This document shows positions 20,136-32,100 of a DNA stretch of 64,000 bases, piece after piece (the first letter of the stretch is position 1; each line of letters starts with the position of its first letter). The stretch comes from Ascoidea tarda (nom. inval.) (Eukaryota > Ascomycota > Saccharomycetes > Ascoideales > Ascoideaceae): NCBI GenBank assembly GCA_030560485.1, contig JAKTTS010000018.1, positions 1-64,000 on the forward strand. Reading direction: 5' to 3'. The notes under the pieces are model-generated. The model was not told the origin of the DNA. It ran no database searches and was given only the letters and a program-made list of their open reading frames with translations. A program made the position numbers and the translations under genes.

Positions 20136-20363
20136 TTTCAGTGTTGTGAGCTGCTGAGGTATCTGTTTGCAATAACTCGAGTAAAGAAAGAGCACTCCAG
20201 TTTCGGAGCAAGCGATTTATATCTTGATAAGTGGGAGGAGGGCTCTGGAAAAACGGTTAAAGCCCTGCCGAAACACGCTGTGATTGGCCAATGAGCAGAG
20301 AGAATATTTCCTCGATTGAACTTGGTGGGTTTGGGGGATTTGGTGTTGGTGTTGGTGCTAGTT
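20136..20363. promoter_or_regulatory. Divergent promoter CTR2 / Nudix gene with a CCAAT palindrome
   Basis: 228 bp, GC-richer than average. At 20283-20292 the palindrome ATTGGCCAAT holds two CCAAT boxes back to back, one on each strand, a plausible Hap2/3/4/5 site serving both directions. I found no Mac1 copper-response element (TTTGCTCA). Confidence 0.45.
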
Positions 20364-21362
20364 ATGGAGCAGCACAGAGAACAGTCGTTTCTAGAGATCG
20401 TCAAGCAGGTGGACACTCTCCCATACCCAGGTGAGAAGGACTACGAGTTGTTTTTGCAGAATACCTACGAGTTGATCACCCATGATGGAGAGCAGACAAT
20501 AGGCCATGTTATCACCTACATTGTCCAAACTCTCAAGAAATGCATGGAATTGACAAACGACGACTGTTTAATCTTCGATGACAAACAGAAAAAATGCTTT
20601 ATAAACCCCAGGCTTGATACCTTTGACAAAAGAAGTAGTGTCTTCAACGCAATTGCCATGGTTTGTAGAGACGAGAAGATAATCAAGACATTGGAGCATG
20701 GCTGGCGAAATGAATCGTATGTTATTTATTATCCAACGTCAGTTCCATATATTGCTGTTGAAAGGGCATTCAGTGTTTTGTTGGGCGTGGTGACTTACGG
20801 GGTCCATTTGGTTTGTTATATCCCTCCTCATTTATCTTCAACGAATGAACTAAAATTCTGGATTCCAAAGAGGTCAAAGAGTAAACCAACGTTTCCATCA
20901 ATGTTGGACAACACAGTTGCCGGTGGAATAGCCTATCCATATGGTGTATTCGAGACATTGATTAAAGAAAGTGAAGAAGAAGCAAGCTTAAGTTCCAAGT
21001 TTGTTGAAGAGAATTCAAAAAGTTGCGGGGTGTTATCATATACATATAAGAAAAACGGTTCCAATTATGATTCTGAGAATTGCAATATCCAGCCTGAAAC
21101 TGAGTATATTTATGATATAGAAATGAGTGAAGACGATTTAATTAATATTCCTAAACCCAATGATAACGAGGTTGAATGGTTTAAATTATTAAGTTTAAAT
21201 GAAGTATTAGAAAAATTAAAACAAGGTGAGTTCAAACCAAATTGTGCGCTTGTTATAATTGATTTTTTGATAAGAAAAAGTTACATTACAGCAGAAAATG
21301 AACCATATTATTTAGAGATTGTTCAGAGAAGCCATAGAAAGTTTCCTTATCCAACAAGATGA
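20364..21362 (+). CDS. Nudix hydrolase with N-terminal DUF4743 (YJR142W-like)
   Basis: 332 residues; S. cerevisiae YJR142W has 342. The N-terminal part (LEIVKQVDTLPYP, then GHVITYIVQTLKK) is the DUF4743/TPK-related domain; the C-terminal part is a Nudix fold: FWIPKRSKSKPTFPSMLDN, AGGIAYPYGVFETLIKESEE (Nudix-box like, around residue 185) and SHRKFPYPTR at the end. The family is related to thiamine pyrophosphokinase-associated Nudix proteins and to damaged-thiamine phosphatases; the substrate here is inferred only. Start: the ATG giving MEQHREQSFLEIV, because the longer frame begins with a TTG. Confidence 0.87.
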   Translation: MEQHREQSFLEIVKQVDTLPYPGEKDYELFLQNTYELITHDGEQTIGHVITYIVQTLKKCMELTNDDCLIFDDKQKKCFINPRLDTFDKRSSVFNAIAMVCRDEKIIKTLEHGWRNESYVIYYPTSVPYIAVERAFSVLLGVVTYGVHLVCYIPPHLSSTNELKFWIPKRSKSKPTFPSMLDNTVAGGIAYPYGVFETLIKESEEEASLSSKFVEENSKSCGVLSYTYKKNGSNYDSENCNIQPETEYIYDIEMSEDDLINIPKPNDNEVEWFKLLSLNEVLEKLKQGEFKPNCALVIIDFLIRKSYITAENEPYYLEIVQRSHRKFPYPTR

Positions 21363-21650
21363 ATAAACGTTTACAATTAACATTAGCATTTACCTTTAGC
21401 TAGTGTTTTTTTGATTTTTGATTTTTATTTATATATTTGCTATATTTTGTATAAAAATCGCGTAGGTTTGAAATTCCGTCCGAAAGCTATTTTATTTTAT
21501 TTTATTTTTCGTATTTTTCGTATTTTTTTTTTCTTATTTTGTTAATTTGTTAATTAGTTAATTTGTTTTTAGGGTGATAATAAATCATTACTGATAAGAA
21601 AAGACATGAGATAATTGATAATTTGAACATAAAATTAATTTTGATTGATA

Positions 21651-22841
21651 ATGAGTGGAAGAGAAACAAAAAAAAAAAGAGAAAGAGGAAGAAGAGAAGA
21701 AATTGAAGAGATTGAAGGGACATCTGATGACAATTCCAATGAAGAATCAAATATAACCTATGAAGATTACGAAGAACGACAAGTCATTGAGGAGAAAAAC
21801 AAAATACAGAATGAATATGATAGAATGGCGTATAAACTTGTTCGTGGTGTCTTGTCATTAGAATTTCAAAGGACTATTATAACCAGGGGACAATTACAGA
21901 AAGTTGTTTGGGAGGACAAAACATTTAAAAGTATTAAATTTGATAAAGTATTTGAAAAAGCTCAAAAAATCTTGAACGAAACGTTTGGAATGAAGTTGGT
22001 TGTATTGCCATTGAAAACAATAAGCTCTAGTTCCAATAATTCGAAAAAAGCTAATGTTAGACGAGCAAAGATTGCAATGGATAACAAAAGACGAAATGAT
22101 AATATTAACGAAAATTCCAACCAAACACAGAATGAAAATACAGGTTTGAATGCAAGTTCGAATGAAAATGCAAATGCAAATGCAAACGCCAACAGTAACA
22201 GTAACAATAACAATAACAATAACAACACCAGCAACAGTGGCAATAATGGACAAACAAGCTCTCAAAAAAGCTACATATTGGTCTCCAATTTAGAAAACAA
22301 AGACAAAGTTGTTTTACAAAAATATTGGTTTGAGTCTTCGAATAAGTTTTTTGAGAATTTGTTTGATCACGAAGACTCCAGTCCAGGATTTGATTCGCTA
22401 ACAATCTCAAAGGATTTAAACAAAAATTACAACTTGCCTTTAAATTCCGATGAACTCATTTACAACGGCTATGTTTTGTTGATAGTTTCGATCGTATCTC
22501 TCAGCAATAACAACATGAACCAAACCGAGTTGGTGGAACTACTCAAGAAACATTTCGGGATCGAGAGCTTGTCAAGCACAATCGAGGGATTGAATCTAAA
22601 CAACAGCGATGTGACTTTGGAGGACTTGTTGAGAGCACTAGAGAAAAACGAGTACCTCTTTAAAAGTGTGATACGAGACGATGTGGACGAAGTGATCGAG
22701 TACTCGATTGGGCGAAGAGCGAAGGCCGAATTTCCCAAGGAAAGCATGGTCGAGCTAGTTCGGTTTGTGTACGGGCTGAGAGACGGGAACGACGGAGTTG
22801 CCGAACTGGCCCGTTACAGCTTGGCCGAAGCATACAGCTAA
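21651..22841 (+). CDS. NSE3: SMC5/6 complex MAGE-domain subunit Nse3
   Basis: 396 residues; S. cerevisiae Nse3 has 303. The MAGE homology domain is recognised by AYKLVRGVLSLEFQR, a winged helix with FDKVFEKAQKILNETFGMKL (residues about 60-130), GYVLLIVSIVSLSNNNMNQTEL and the late YSIGRRAKAEFP motif. Nse3 binds DNA and bridges Nse1 and Nse4 in the Smc5/6 complex used in recombination repair. A poly-Asn/Ala insert (residues about 160-205) splits the two winged-helix halves. The ATG at 21651 follows an in-frame TTG. The last 60 codons lie in a GC-rich islet and use GC-ending codons. Confidence 0.88.
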   Translation: MSGRETKKKRERGRREEIEEIEGTSDDNSNEESNITYEDYEERQVIEEKNKIQNEYDRMAYKLVRGVLSLEFQRTIITRGQLQKVVWEDKTFKSIKFDKVFEKAQKILNETFGMKLVVLPLKTISSSSNNSKKANVRRAKIAMDNKRRNDNINENSNQTQNENTGLNASSNENANANANANSNSNNNNNNNNTSNSGNNGQTSSQKSYILVSNLENKDKVVLQKYWFESSNKFFENLFDHEDSSPGFDSLTISKDLNKNYNLPLNSDELIYNGYVLLIVSIVSLSNNNMNQTELVELLKKHFGIESLSSTIEGLNLNNSDVTLEDLLRALEKNEYLFKSVIRDDVDEVIEYSIGRRAKAEFPKESMVELVRFVYGLRDGNDGVAELARYSLAEAYS

Positions 22842-23192
22842 ACCATAGACCCATCGCACTGGTGCCGCGGTGCAAGAGCCCTACTGCGGCCTAATGCATT
22901 CCAGCGCTGTGCCCGCAGCGTGTGTTTAGGGCTGGAAAAGAAAGGAGGTGTTTTTGGTTTTGTTCAATGTGAAATGAAAAGAAATGCGTTTTTCTCTGAT
23001 CAACAACTGCTCTCGCTGCTTCTGTGGTCTGTGGCTGTCTTTCGCTATATTATATCTTGGTTTTTTGTATCCTTTTCGTTCTCTTCTCTTTTTCTGCAAT
23101 TATCTGGTCTTTCTTTTCCCTCCTAAGCACTACTCTTTAAATGGACTTTAAATCCAGTTTTTAAAGACACTATTTGAAAAATACCCCAAAAC
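22842..23192. other. Intergenic region upstream of SPA2
   Basis: 351 bp. The first 80 bp are GC-rich, continuing the islet over the NSE3 end; the rest is T-rich promoter-like DNA. No RNA gene or regulatory motif that I can defend. Confidence 0.5.
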
Positions 23193-26100
23193 ATGAGCCA
23201 ACCATCAACCCCCATTAGCCAACATTACAGCTCCAATTCCAATCCCTTCGCTAATTCTACTCCTACTTCTACATCCAAACCCAATTCCAATGTCCCAATT
23301 CCAGTCCAAAAAAAAAACAGGCCTCCAAAGGATTTGACTGTTCATTTCAATTCCCTCAAAACCTTTCTTGATTCTACTTCTGATATCAAAAGAAAAGAGT
23401 CTTCCACCACCAGAACTGAACGTGCAAGAGAAAAGCTAGCCAAACTATCTGTCACCCAATTTTGCGAGTTAAGCATCGATGTTTACGATGAATTGCAAAG
23501 AAGAATTAACAACGACAGAATCGACAATCTATTGAAAAATAACGCTCTAAATAACGACTCTCAAAAAAAATTAGATCACTTGTTGCCCAAGAAAAATCTT
23601 CACCCAAATAGAAATCATGCAAGGAAAAAACTTGCCTTTTTGCCATTCACAAGATTCAGAGATTTGGCAAATGATATCTCTTACGAAATTCAACGAAGAA
23701 ATTTGGCTAATAACCCTAATCTTTCGAACTACAATAACAATCTTCACAATCAAAAAAAAATTGATACTGAACCCACTCCTGCTCAACCTAATACCCTCAT
23801 AAACCAATCCACAACAAGCTTTTCTACCTCTAAAGAAGAAGAAGAAGAAGAGGAAGAGGAAGAAGAAGATACTATAGACAAAACCAAAATGCTATTTTCC
23901 TCCCCCTCAAAAGATAAAAATGCACTAAATGATATTGATGAAACTACTCAAAATCTCAATAAAAATGCTCTTAATAACGACAATCCTAAATTTGATAACA
24001 ATGATCCCAAATTCGAAAAAGATAATCCCAAATTTGAAGAAGAAAATCTTATAATTGAACCAAATATCCAAAATATTAAAAATAATAAGGATATCAAAGA
24101 TATCAAAGATATTGAAGATATCAAAAACAATAAAGATACCAAAGATATCAAAGACACTAAAGATACCAAAGATACCAAAGATGCTTCCAATGACTCCAAA
24201 CTGCTTGAATCATCTATTCCTACAATGCCCGTTGGTGTGCAAACTGGAACTGTTATTCCTACAAAATCTACTTTGGCCTGGAGTAGTGATGAAGAAAGCG
24301 ATGAAGAACTTGTTCCAGAAAGTCAAAAAAAGACTCTTAATGACCAATTTCAACCTTCAATCCCAAATGGTCAAAATCAAAACCAAAATCAAAACGGAAA
24401 AGTTATTCATCAAAACTTACTTCCTAACAATAAAATAATATCTTTTGAAAAATCCATCTCTGATGAAACTCCACCCGAAAAATCCACATCAACAAAATAT
24501 TCACCCCAGAAGACTGTTCCTCTAAAAATTGAGAATCATCAAATTGACTCTCCTCAAGAATCTATTCCGAAGAATGATGTTCTTCCTGACTTAAATGACA
24601 TAACCCACGCCAGAAGACATTCAAATGCAATCCCAAAATCTCTTATCCCTGAAAAATCCTCTGAATCTTCAACAAACTATACCTTTCATTCCAATTTTCA
24701 TCAAAACTCTAATAGCTTGGCTTCTAGAACCTCATCTATAAAACGCGGTTTATCATTAAATACAAATAAAAGAGATAAAGACAGAGAAATCGAATTACTC
24801 CTAGAAGAAGGAACTAAAATGGACCAAACTATAACCAACTTGGAACAAAAAATTATAACTTTAAATAACACCATTTCACAAAACGAAAAAGAAAAATCAA
24901 ATCTCAATTTTAAACTTACTAAATTAGAAACTGATTTAGTTAACCAAAAACAAAAACTTTTACTGTCAAATGATCAATTCAGTCTATTCACTAAAGAATG
25001 GGAGGCCGAAAAGGTAAAGTATGATACAAAAATTAATGACCTTAACGTTATTCTTGAACAGCGTGATTCCAATATCTTGGATTTGGAATCAAATCTATTC
25101 GATCAAAAATCCTTAAACCATTCTTTTAATGAAAACTACAACCTATTAAAATTAGACTTCAATGATTTAAAAATCCAAAATACTGCTTTGATTGATCAAA
25201 ATAAATCTCTCCAAGAAAATTTCAACATCTATATTGCACAAAATGAAAAAGTTTTTCTAAAAAACAAAGAAATGCAAGATCAAATTATCTCTAAAGAAAA
25301 AGGCTTGAATGAAACTTTAGTCAACTTAAAATCAAAAGATATTCTAATTGCCGATTTAAAAAACGAGATAGAAAAAAAAAATACTGAAGTTGATTATCTT
25401 AAAAATGAATTGGAAAATAAAGATAACGAAATAGAAATCAAAGATTCACAAATCGAATCACATAGGTCTATAATCAACAAAGATAGAGACAGAGAATTTC
25501 AACTTCAGAAAAAAATTGAAAATGAAAAAGAGCAAATAATTAAAACCAGAGAATTAGAGGTTGCAGACTTGAAAAACCAAGTAGCTGAATGGAAAACCAA
25601 GTATTCAGATTTACAAGAATCTAATGAAAACTCTCATACTTTCAATCTCAATTCAAAAGAAATACAATTCTCAGATTTATCTGAAAACTACCTGGCTAGA
25701 TTTTTTGATCCTAATGGATTACTTTCACTAAAGTCTATCATGGACTTGAATCATCATATATCATGTTTTTTAGTATCTATTCATCAGGAACCAATTCATA
25801 TAGACTCACTTTTTGAAATCATTTCCAAGATTTCTGTGATATCTGGTCAGATTGCAAATGATGGAGCCAATGTTAAACACGGTGAATATTCCTCCTTAAT
25901 AAAAGCTGCTGTTTCTCATGCTATAACTTCCATTAGATATTTTTCTCTTTATCAGTCGACTTTACCTCGATTAGTGATTGACAGTGCTGTTGCCGAAATA
26001 TCATTTTGTGTTTGCAATTTGATTTCAGAAGCAAAGATAAATCCAAATGGAGTCAGCTTTGTTAATTTCTCCAATAACAATATACAGTTTGACAAATCTT

Positions 26101-29100
26101 TAATCAATTCTACCAATTTTGTTGATGCACCAAGACCTTTTAGAACCGCAAGAAAAGGCAGCTCATTGGGCTTGACATCAAATGAAGGAAAGAGTTCTTT
26201 TGGTACAAACAACTTGAGCTTTAATTCTAATCAAATAAGAAAGCCTTTATTATCTATACAGAGTAAATTCAATACCGAGAAACTTGACAGTCTCACAAAC
26301 GGAAATTTAGAAAAAAATGAAATATTTTACAAAAAAGGTCTCAACATTAGTGCCCGAATAATAGGCAACTCTGAAAATATGAACATTGAAAATAATATAT
26401 ATACAAATGATAGAAGTGAAGACAATCACAGTTTTGATCAACATAGCAGAAATGTTTCGGAATTGTTAGATATAGACTCGAACTTTGTTAAAGGGTTTAA
26501 TTCAAACAAGGATTTAACTCATAGCAACACCAATAATATCACTTCTTATAATGGTTTTAATGATCAATTAATTACTGATAATGTTAGCAAAGATTCAACT
26601 GTTGATATTAGTAAGGAATCAATTGTTTACAATATTAGTCACGACTCAATTGTTGATAATAGTACAGGCAAAAACTCAATTGCTAACAATATTATGAGCA
26701 AAGACTCACTTGTTGATAACGATATGAGCAAAAACTCCATTTTTGATGATGATATAAACAAAGAATCAGTTGATTACAATAATGAAAACGAACAAACAGT
26801 CAGTTTCAATAATATGAGCAAAGAATCAACCGTTGATCACATTAATGAAGAATTAAAAATCTCTAGTTTTTTAGCACAATCAACTACTACTGATAACAAT
26901 TCTGTTTCTTTAAATAATGTGGAAGAATTTCCACTTAAAAAGTCAAATGAAATGCTACCATTACCTTCCAGAATTACTTCAGGAAAAATTGTTCAACAGA
27001 CAATTATTTCTCCTTCAGTTTTAGGTAAAGTTCCTCGAAATAGTAATCAAAATGAAGAGGTCCCACGTCCTCTAAACCACACTCCTAAATCACTTCCTAT
27101 AGACTCTATTGCTTCAAAACTCACATCAGAAAATCTGTACAAATCAAAGGTTGCAGCAAAAACCGCTGTACATCAAAAATCTACTAGCATTTTGAATTTG
27201 TTGAAACAATTTGAATCACCCCAAAGTAAAACTCAAAGTTTGAGAGCTCCACTAAGAGTCAGTAAAATAAATGGTAGCAGGAAACCGAGCATTGGCGTTT
27301 CAAATGTAATTAGCAACTTTGAGGCAAATTCAAGAAAACCAAGTTACAATTCTACTGCACCTACAAACAAAATTGCAAATTCTGATTTTCATGTGATGAC
27401 TATTCAAGCTGAAATTGATTCATCTGCTCTTAATAATGAAATTTTACATAACTCTGTTTCATCAGGAATGGCAGAAGTTTTAAGTGGTCTTGCTGTTTCT
27501 AAAAAACATGAGATTCAAGAAGGTTCAAATGATAATATTATCAATAAATTGACGGAGCACAGTACCAAGAGTTTTAATTCAATGAACAATAATGGAGATA
27601 ATCATGAAATTAGGTCTAAGAATAGTGTTGGTGGTGAGAATAGTGATGAATTTGATACTATTTACAATATTGAAGAAGAATATATTAAGGAAAATCAAAA
27701 AATTGATAATGCTAAATATGTTAGTTCCACTATTAATAGAAATGGTGGTACTGAAAATAATAACATTAATCAAAAATATGAAAAATATGATCAATATGGC
27801 AAATATAATAAATTTGACAAATATGAAGAATATGAAGAATACGATGATAGTGATGATAGTGATGATAATGATGATAATGAAAATAACAAATTGGACAATA
27901 ATGAAAGGAAAAACTTTCATAATGATGTTAGTAACAACCAACATGAAAATGACGAAAGAGAGATCAGTGAAAGTAATGGAAATGCAACAAAAAATAACAA
28001 TGAAGAAGATAGCGTTGATAAAAGCACCAAGGTCATTGACAACACAAATAAGGAAATTATTAATAACAAAACCAAAGATGATAGAAATAACAATGATGAA
28101 AATTTGAATTATACAAATCAAAATATTAATGAAACTGCAACCAGTGATTATAAAAGTAACGTTATTAAACCCTTTAATACTTTAGATGGTTGTTTTCATG
28201 AGAACATGAATGATGTTGACGATATTGAAAATAGCGTTGACAAGAGAGATGATGATGAGAATCATCAATTTAAACCTATCGAGAATTATTATATAAGTGA
28301 TAGTCTTTATAATACAGAAGGCATTATTGATAATATCAATTATGAAGACAAAGCCAACGATAGTAATATGGATGAAAAATATGTTGATAATAAAAAGACA
28401 AACCAAACAGAAAACAATCTTATTGAAGATATAAACGATGAAAAAGTAAATGAACAAAGCCAAACAAAGTTGATTGAAAATAAAATAAATATTAATCAAC
28501 AAAACTCTTCTGATATTCTAACAACTTCGAGTATTCAAAAATCACAAGACTTAAACGCGGAGAGTAATAATTATTCAATTGAGCAATCTATGGTTTCTAA
28601 AGGTATTATTACTGAAAAAAAGAACTCTGATTCTAGCTTTCATTTTTCAGAGAGTTTTGAGAGCTCACCATCAAATGATATTTCTACTAACGCTGATAAA
28701 AATAGAAGTTCTTTAGACCCAAAAATTTCAGGACTTTTGGATAATACACGAGACGATGGCAGGAAAACGAATAATTTTATTTTATCCAATTTTGATTTGA
28801 ACAAAGAAAATATTTACAATTCATCAACAAATGTTTCTTCAACTTTTAATTCAAACACAAGATCATCCAAAGTTAAATCTTTGGAAGTAAAAAAATCGTA
28901 TAATTTAGATAATAGTGCTCAGAATAATTTTTTAGATTCAGCAACACAAAAGGAAATTCATGTAGTTGAATCTTCTATTTTTAATCCTAATGAGAATAGA
29001 CACCTAACTCCGAGTACCGATAAACTAACAGAAATAAATGACATTTCCAGTTCAGATGAACAAGCTCACAAATATAAATTTAGCTCTGATGAAAGCGAAT

Positions 29101-32100
29101 TTTTCACAGACAGAAGTTTAAATACGGGTGGAAGTAGTACCAAATTTCCATCGCAGTTACACAAAGAGGTATCAGATACTGCTCTAGCCCGAAAAGATTT
29201 GTCTGGTAACGAGTTTGTGTCAAGAACCAGCAACCAGGATCATGTCTCCATTTATGATGATAACAAAGATTATCATCCAATTTCAAATTTAGATACTACA
29301 TCAACACATGAACAGGATTTAAAATTGAAAAATAAAGCAATAGTAAACGTTCAATACAAAAATGACAACAAAGATAATGTAATTTCTATCAACAACAATA
29401 GATTTTCTTCTTCTTTAAGCTCTTCAAGTTCGTTAAAAGATTTTGAGATGGAAATGCAATATTCACAGGAACCCAACTTCAATAACCGCCGTTCTCAAAA
29501 TTTTGTTTCTGATTCTAGAGTTGATAATCAGATTCAACAACCATCTTATGTATCCTCTCAAGAAAATTGTTCAGATTTTAATAACGAGTATGATTCAGAT
29601 TCAGATTTTGAAATCATGAATAGTGGATTTCAAACTCAAAACAACAACTTAGAGAACCGCTCAATAGACCCATTTTTGAGTCGAAACAAAAAAGATTCTT
29701 TGGTGGTTCCCGATAAAGTTAAATTGCACAAAAAACATTCAATACAACCAACTGTCGAGAAGTTCAATGAAAGAGAAAGATTTTCTTTTTCTTCATCCAG
29801 TTCTTTTAAACAAATTAGTACTACAAAAAACTCACATACTATAGCAAAGGAACTACAAACTCAAGAAGTTCAAAAAGATAATAAGATTGAAATTTCTAAA
29901 AGAAATCTTGATTTTTCTCATAGTCTATCTCTTCAGCCAGGAGAGTTTTCTTCTTTAAAGACTGGAGCCTTGAATCAGAATATACTTTTAGAGAACTCTA
30001 GTGATGAGCATACAGAATTTGAAAGGATGAATATTAAGCCAAAAAAACTCGATATTTTATCTGTGGATGTTAAACTCAACTCAATTGAAAGTTCTAACAA
30101 TTTGCAAATGAACAACAGTCGCTCAGCCAAAACCGGATTTTCACAGCAAAAGATTTTAGATATTCACCAATTACTGCCTGAAAGTCCTGTTTTGTATAAT
30201 TCTGATAACAACAGTCACAATGTTGGTTTAACTAGCCATTTATCAGAAGTTGATATTGGTCATAAAACGCTAGAACTAGACTCCTTCAGAGGTTCAAAAG
30301 AAGGAGAGAATTTGGAAATCTATAATGAAACCAAAAAATCTTTTAGCAACCTTGAAGAGTTGGATAAGACTGATTCTTTAGGTAAAGCCGGCATTTCAAA
30401 TAACCAATTTGACAACATTCATCAGCATTTGCACAAAGATAGCGAGAATAGTTCAACTTCTAACTTTGAAATGTATAATGGTTCAACCAAAAAATTTGTT
30501 GATTCAAAAAAATATAAAACCAACCAAAAAAGTTTTGTGAATGAAAATTTTGCTTATAAGTTTGATCGCAAAAGTAATGATGACAGTGATTACATATCGG
30601 ATGATAATGATTATAGTGATTTTTCGTTTCATGAAAATGTACACACTGAAAAATTTTTCAAGGGTCAAGGATTAATCTCTAAAAACATTTACGATAGCAA
30701 TCACGATTCAGATTTCGAGTTTTCTATTGGTCCCGACAACAGGAAATTTTTTCGAAATCAGGACGATTTTTACGATAGCGACAATATAGAAGATTTTTCA
30801 TTTCCTCAGAAAAATGAAACCGCTAAACATGATCTGTTTGATGAAGGAACTTCTTTTGAGAAACATGCTTTGGACTTAGATATAAGGAATAAAAGTAAGC
30901 TACAACAATCCGATGAGCAGCTGAGCAATCAAACCAAGTCCAAATCAAAATTTGTTGGCTTTGAAAATGCACAAAAAAAAAGAAACGAAGAAAATACTCA
31001 AAACATAGGTGATGTTCACTTCAAGAAAAATGATTATAGCATTAAAGAAATAATTTTAAAAGATTCATCAGAGACTGTTTATGATGTAGAGCATAAAGGC
31101 ATTACTAAATATTCTCAAAATTATTTGAATACTGATAAAGTTCATACCGACATAGACACAGATGAAAAACCAAAAACCGAATTTAAAGACGACAAAAATG
31201 AAAACAGTGTGAAGATGAAAAATGAAACAATAAGTTTCAATGGCAATGAAAAGAGTTCAACGGAGTCACCAAAACCTTTAGTACATGAAAATCAACCTAA
31301 AGAAGGTGTGAACAAACAATGTTCTTCTATAGCAGATGAGGTATATTCAAATGAAATTTCTAAAAATGATGATTCGAAAACTTTTACTGCAAAAAAAGAT
31401 TTAAATAAACACACGAATAATAAGTTTAATACTGATCTTAGCCAGGATTTTGAGAAGTTGATACCAACTATTACTAATGGTAGTGATTCTAGAAACTCGA
31501 TTAAAGATCACGATAATGCTGATATATGTATACCAAAAATTATAAACCGAGAAAATGATACAGAAAACTCTAGTTTAGATCATTTTAACAAAGTTGATAG
31601 TATTGAAAATGCCAAGGAAAATGGAAATGTTACCAAGATAATTCCTGAAAGTTATTCTGTGAATGCTACAAATATTAAGCAAAATTCAGAACCTATTAGA
31701 ATCAATTTAAATCATGAGGGAAAAGAGAATAATAAAATTTCAAATGATTTAGGTTATCAATTAAATAGAAATGGAAATAAAGTCGATGATAAAAGGAAAA
31801 CGCTGAATGAAAAAGACGAACAAGAAAACAATAAAAAAGAAACTTTGACGATTAAAGAAAAAACTAAAAGTAATTCATTGGGAAGTATTACTGATAAAAC
31901 CTATCAAAAAATTATAAATGAGAATGAAAATGATTTAGAAACTCAAGATTTGGAAGCGAACCGAGAAGTTGCAATTAAACCCATACTTTTAAACAGTATT
32001 GATAATATTCATGATACCGATACCAAAATAAAACAAAAACATTCAATTGATTACAAAAAAAAAACAGAAAGCGTTTTTTTTGTTCCAACTGAAGAAAGTT

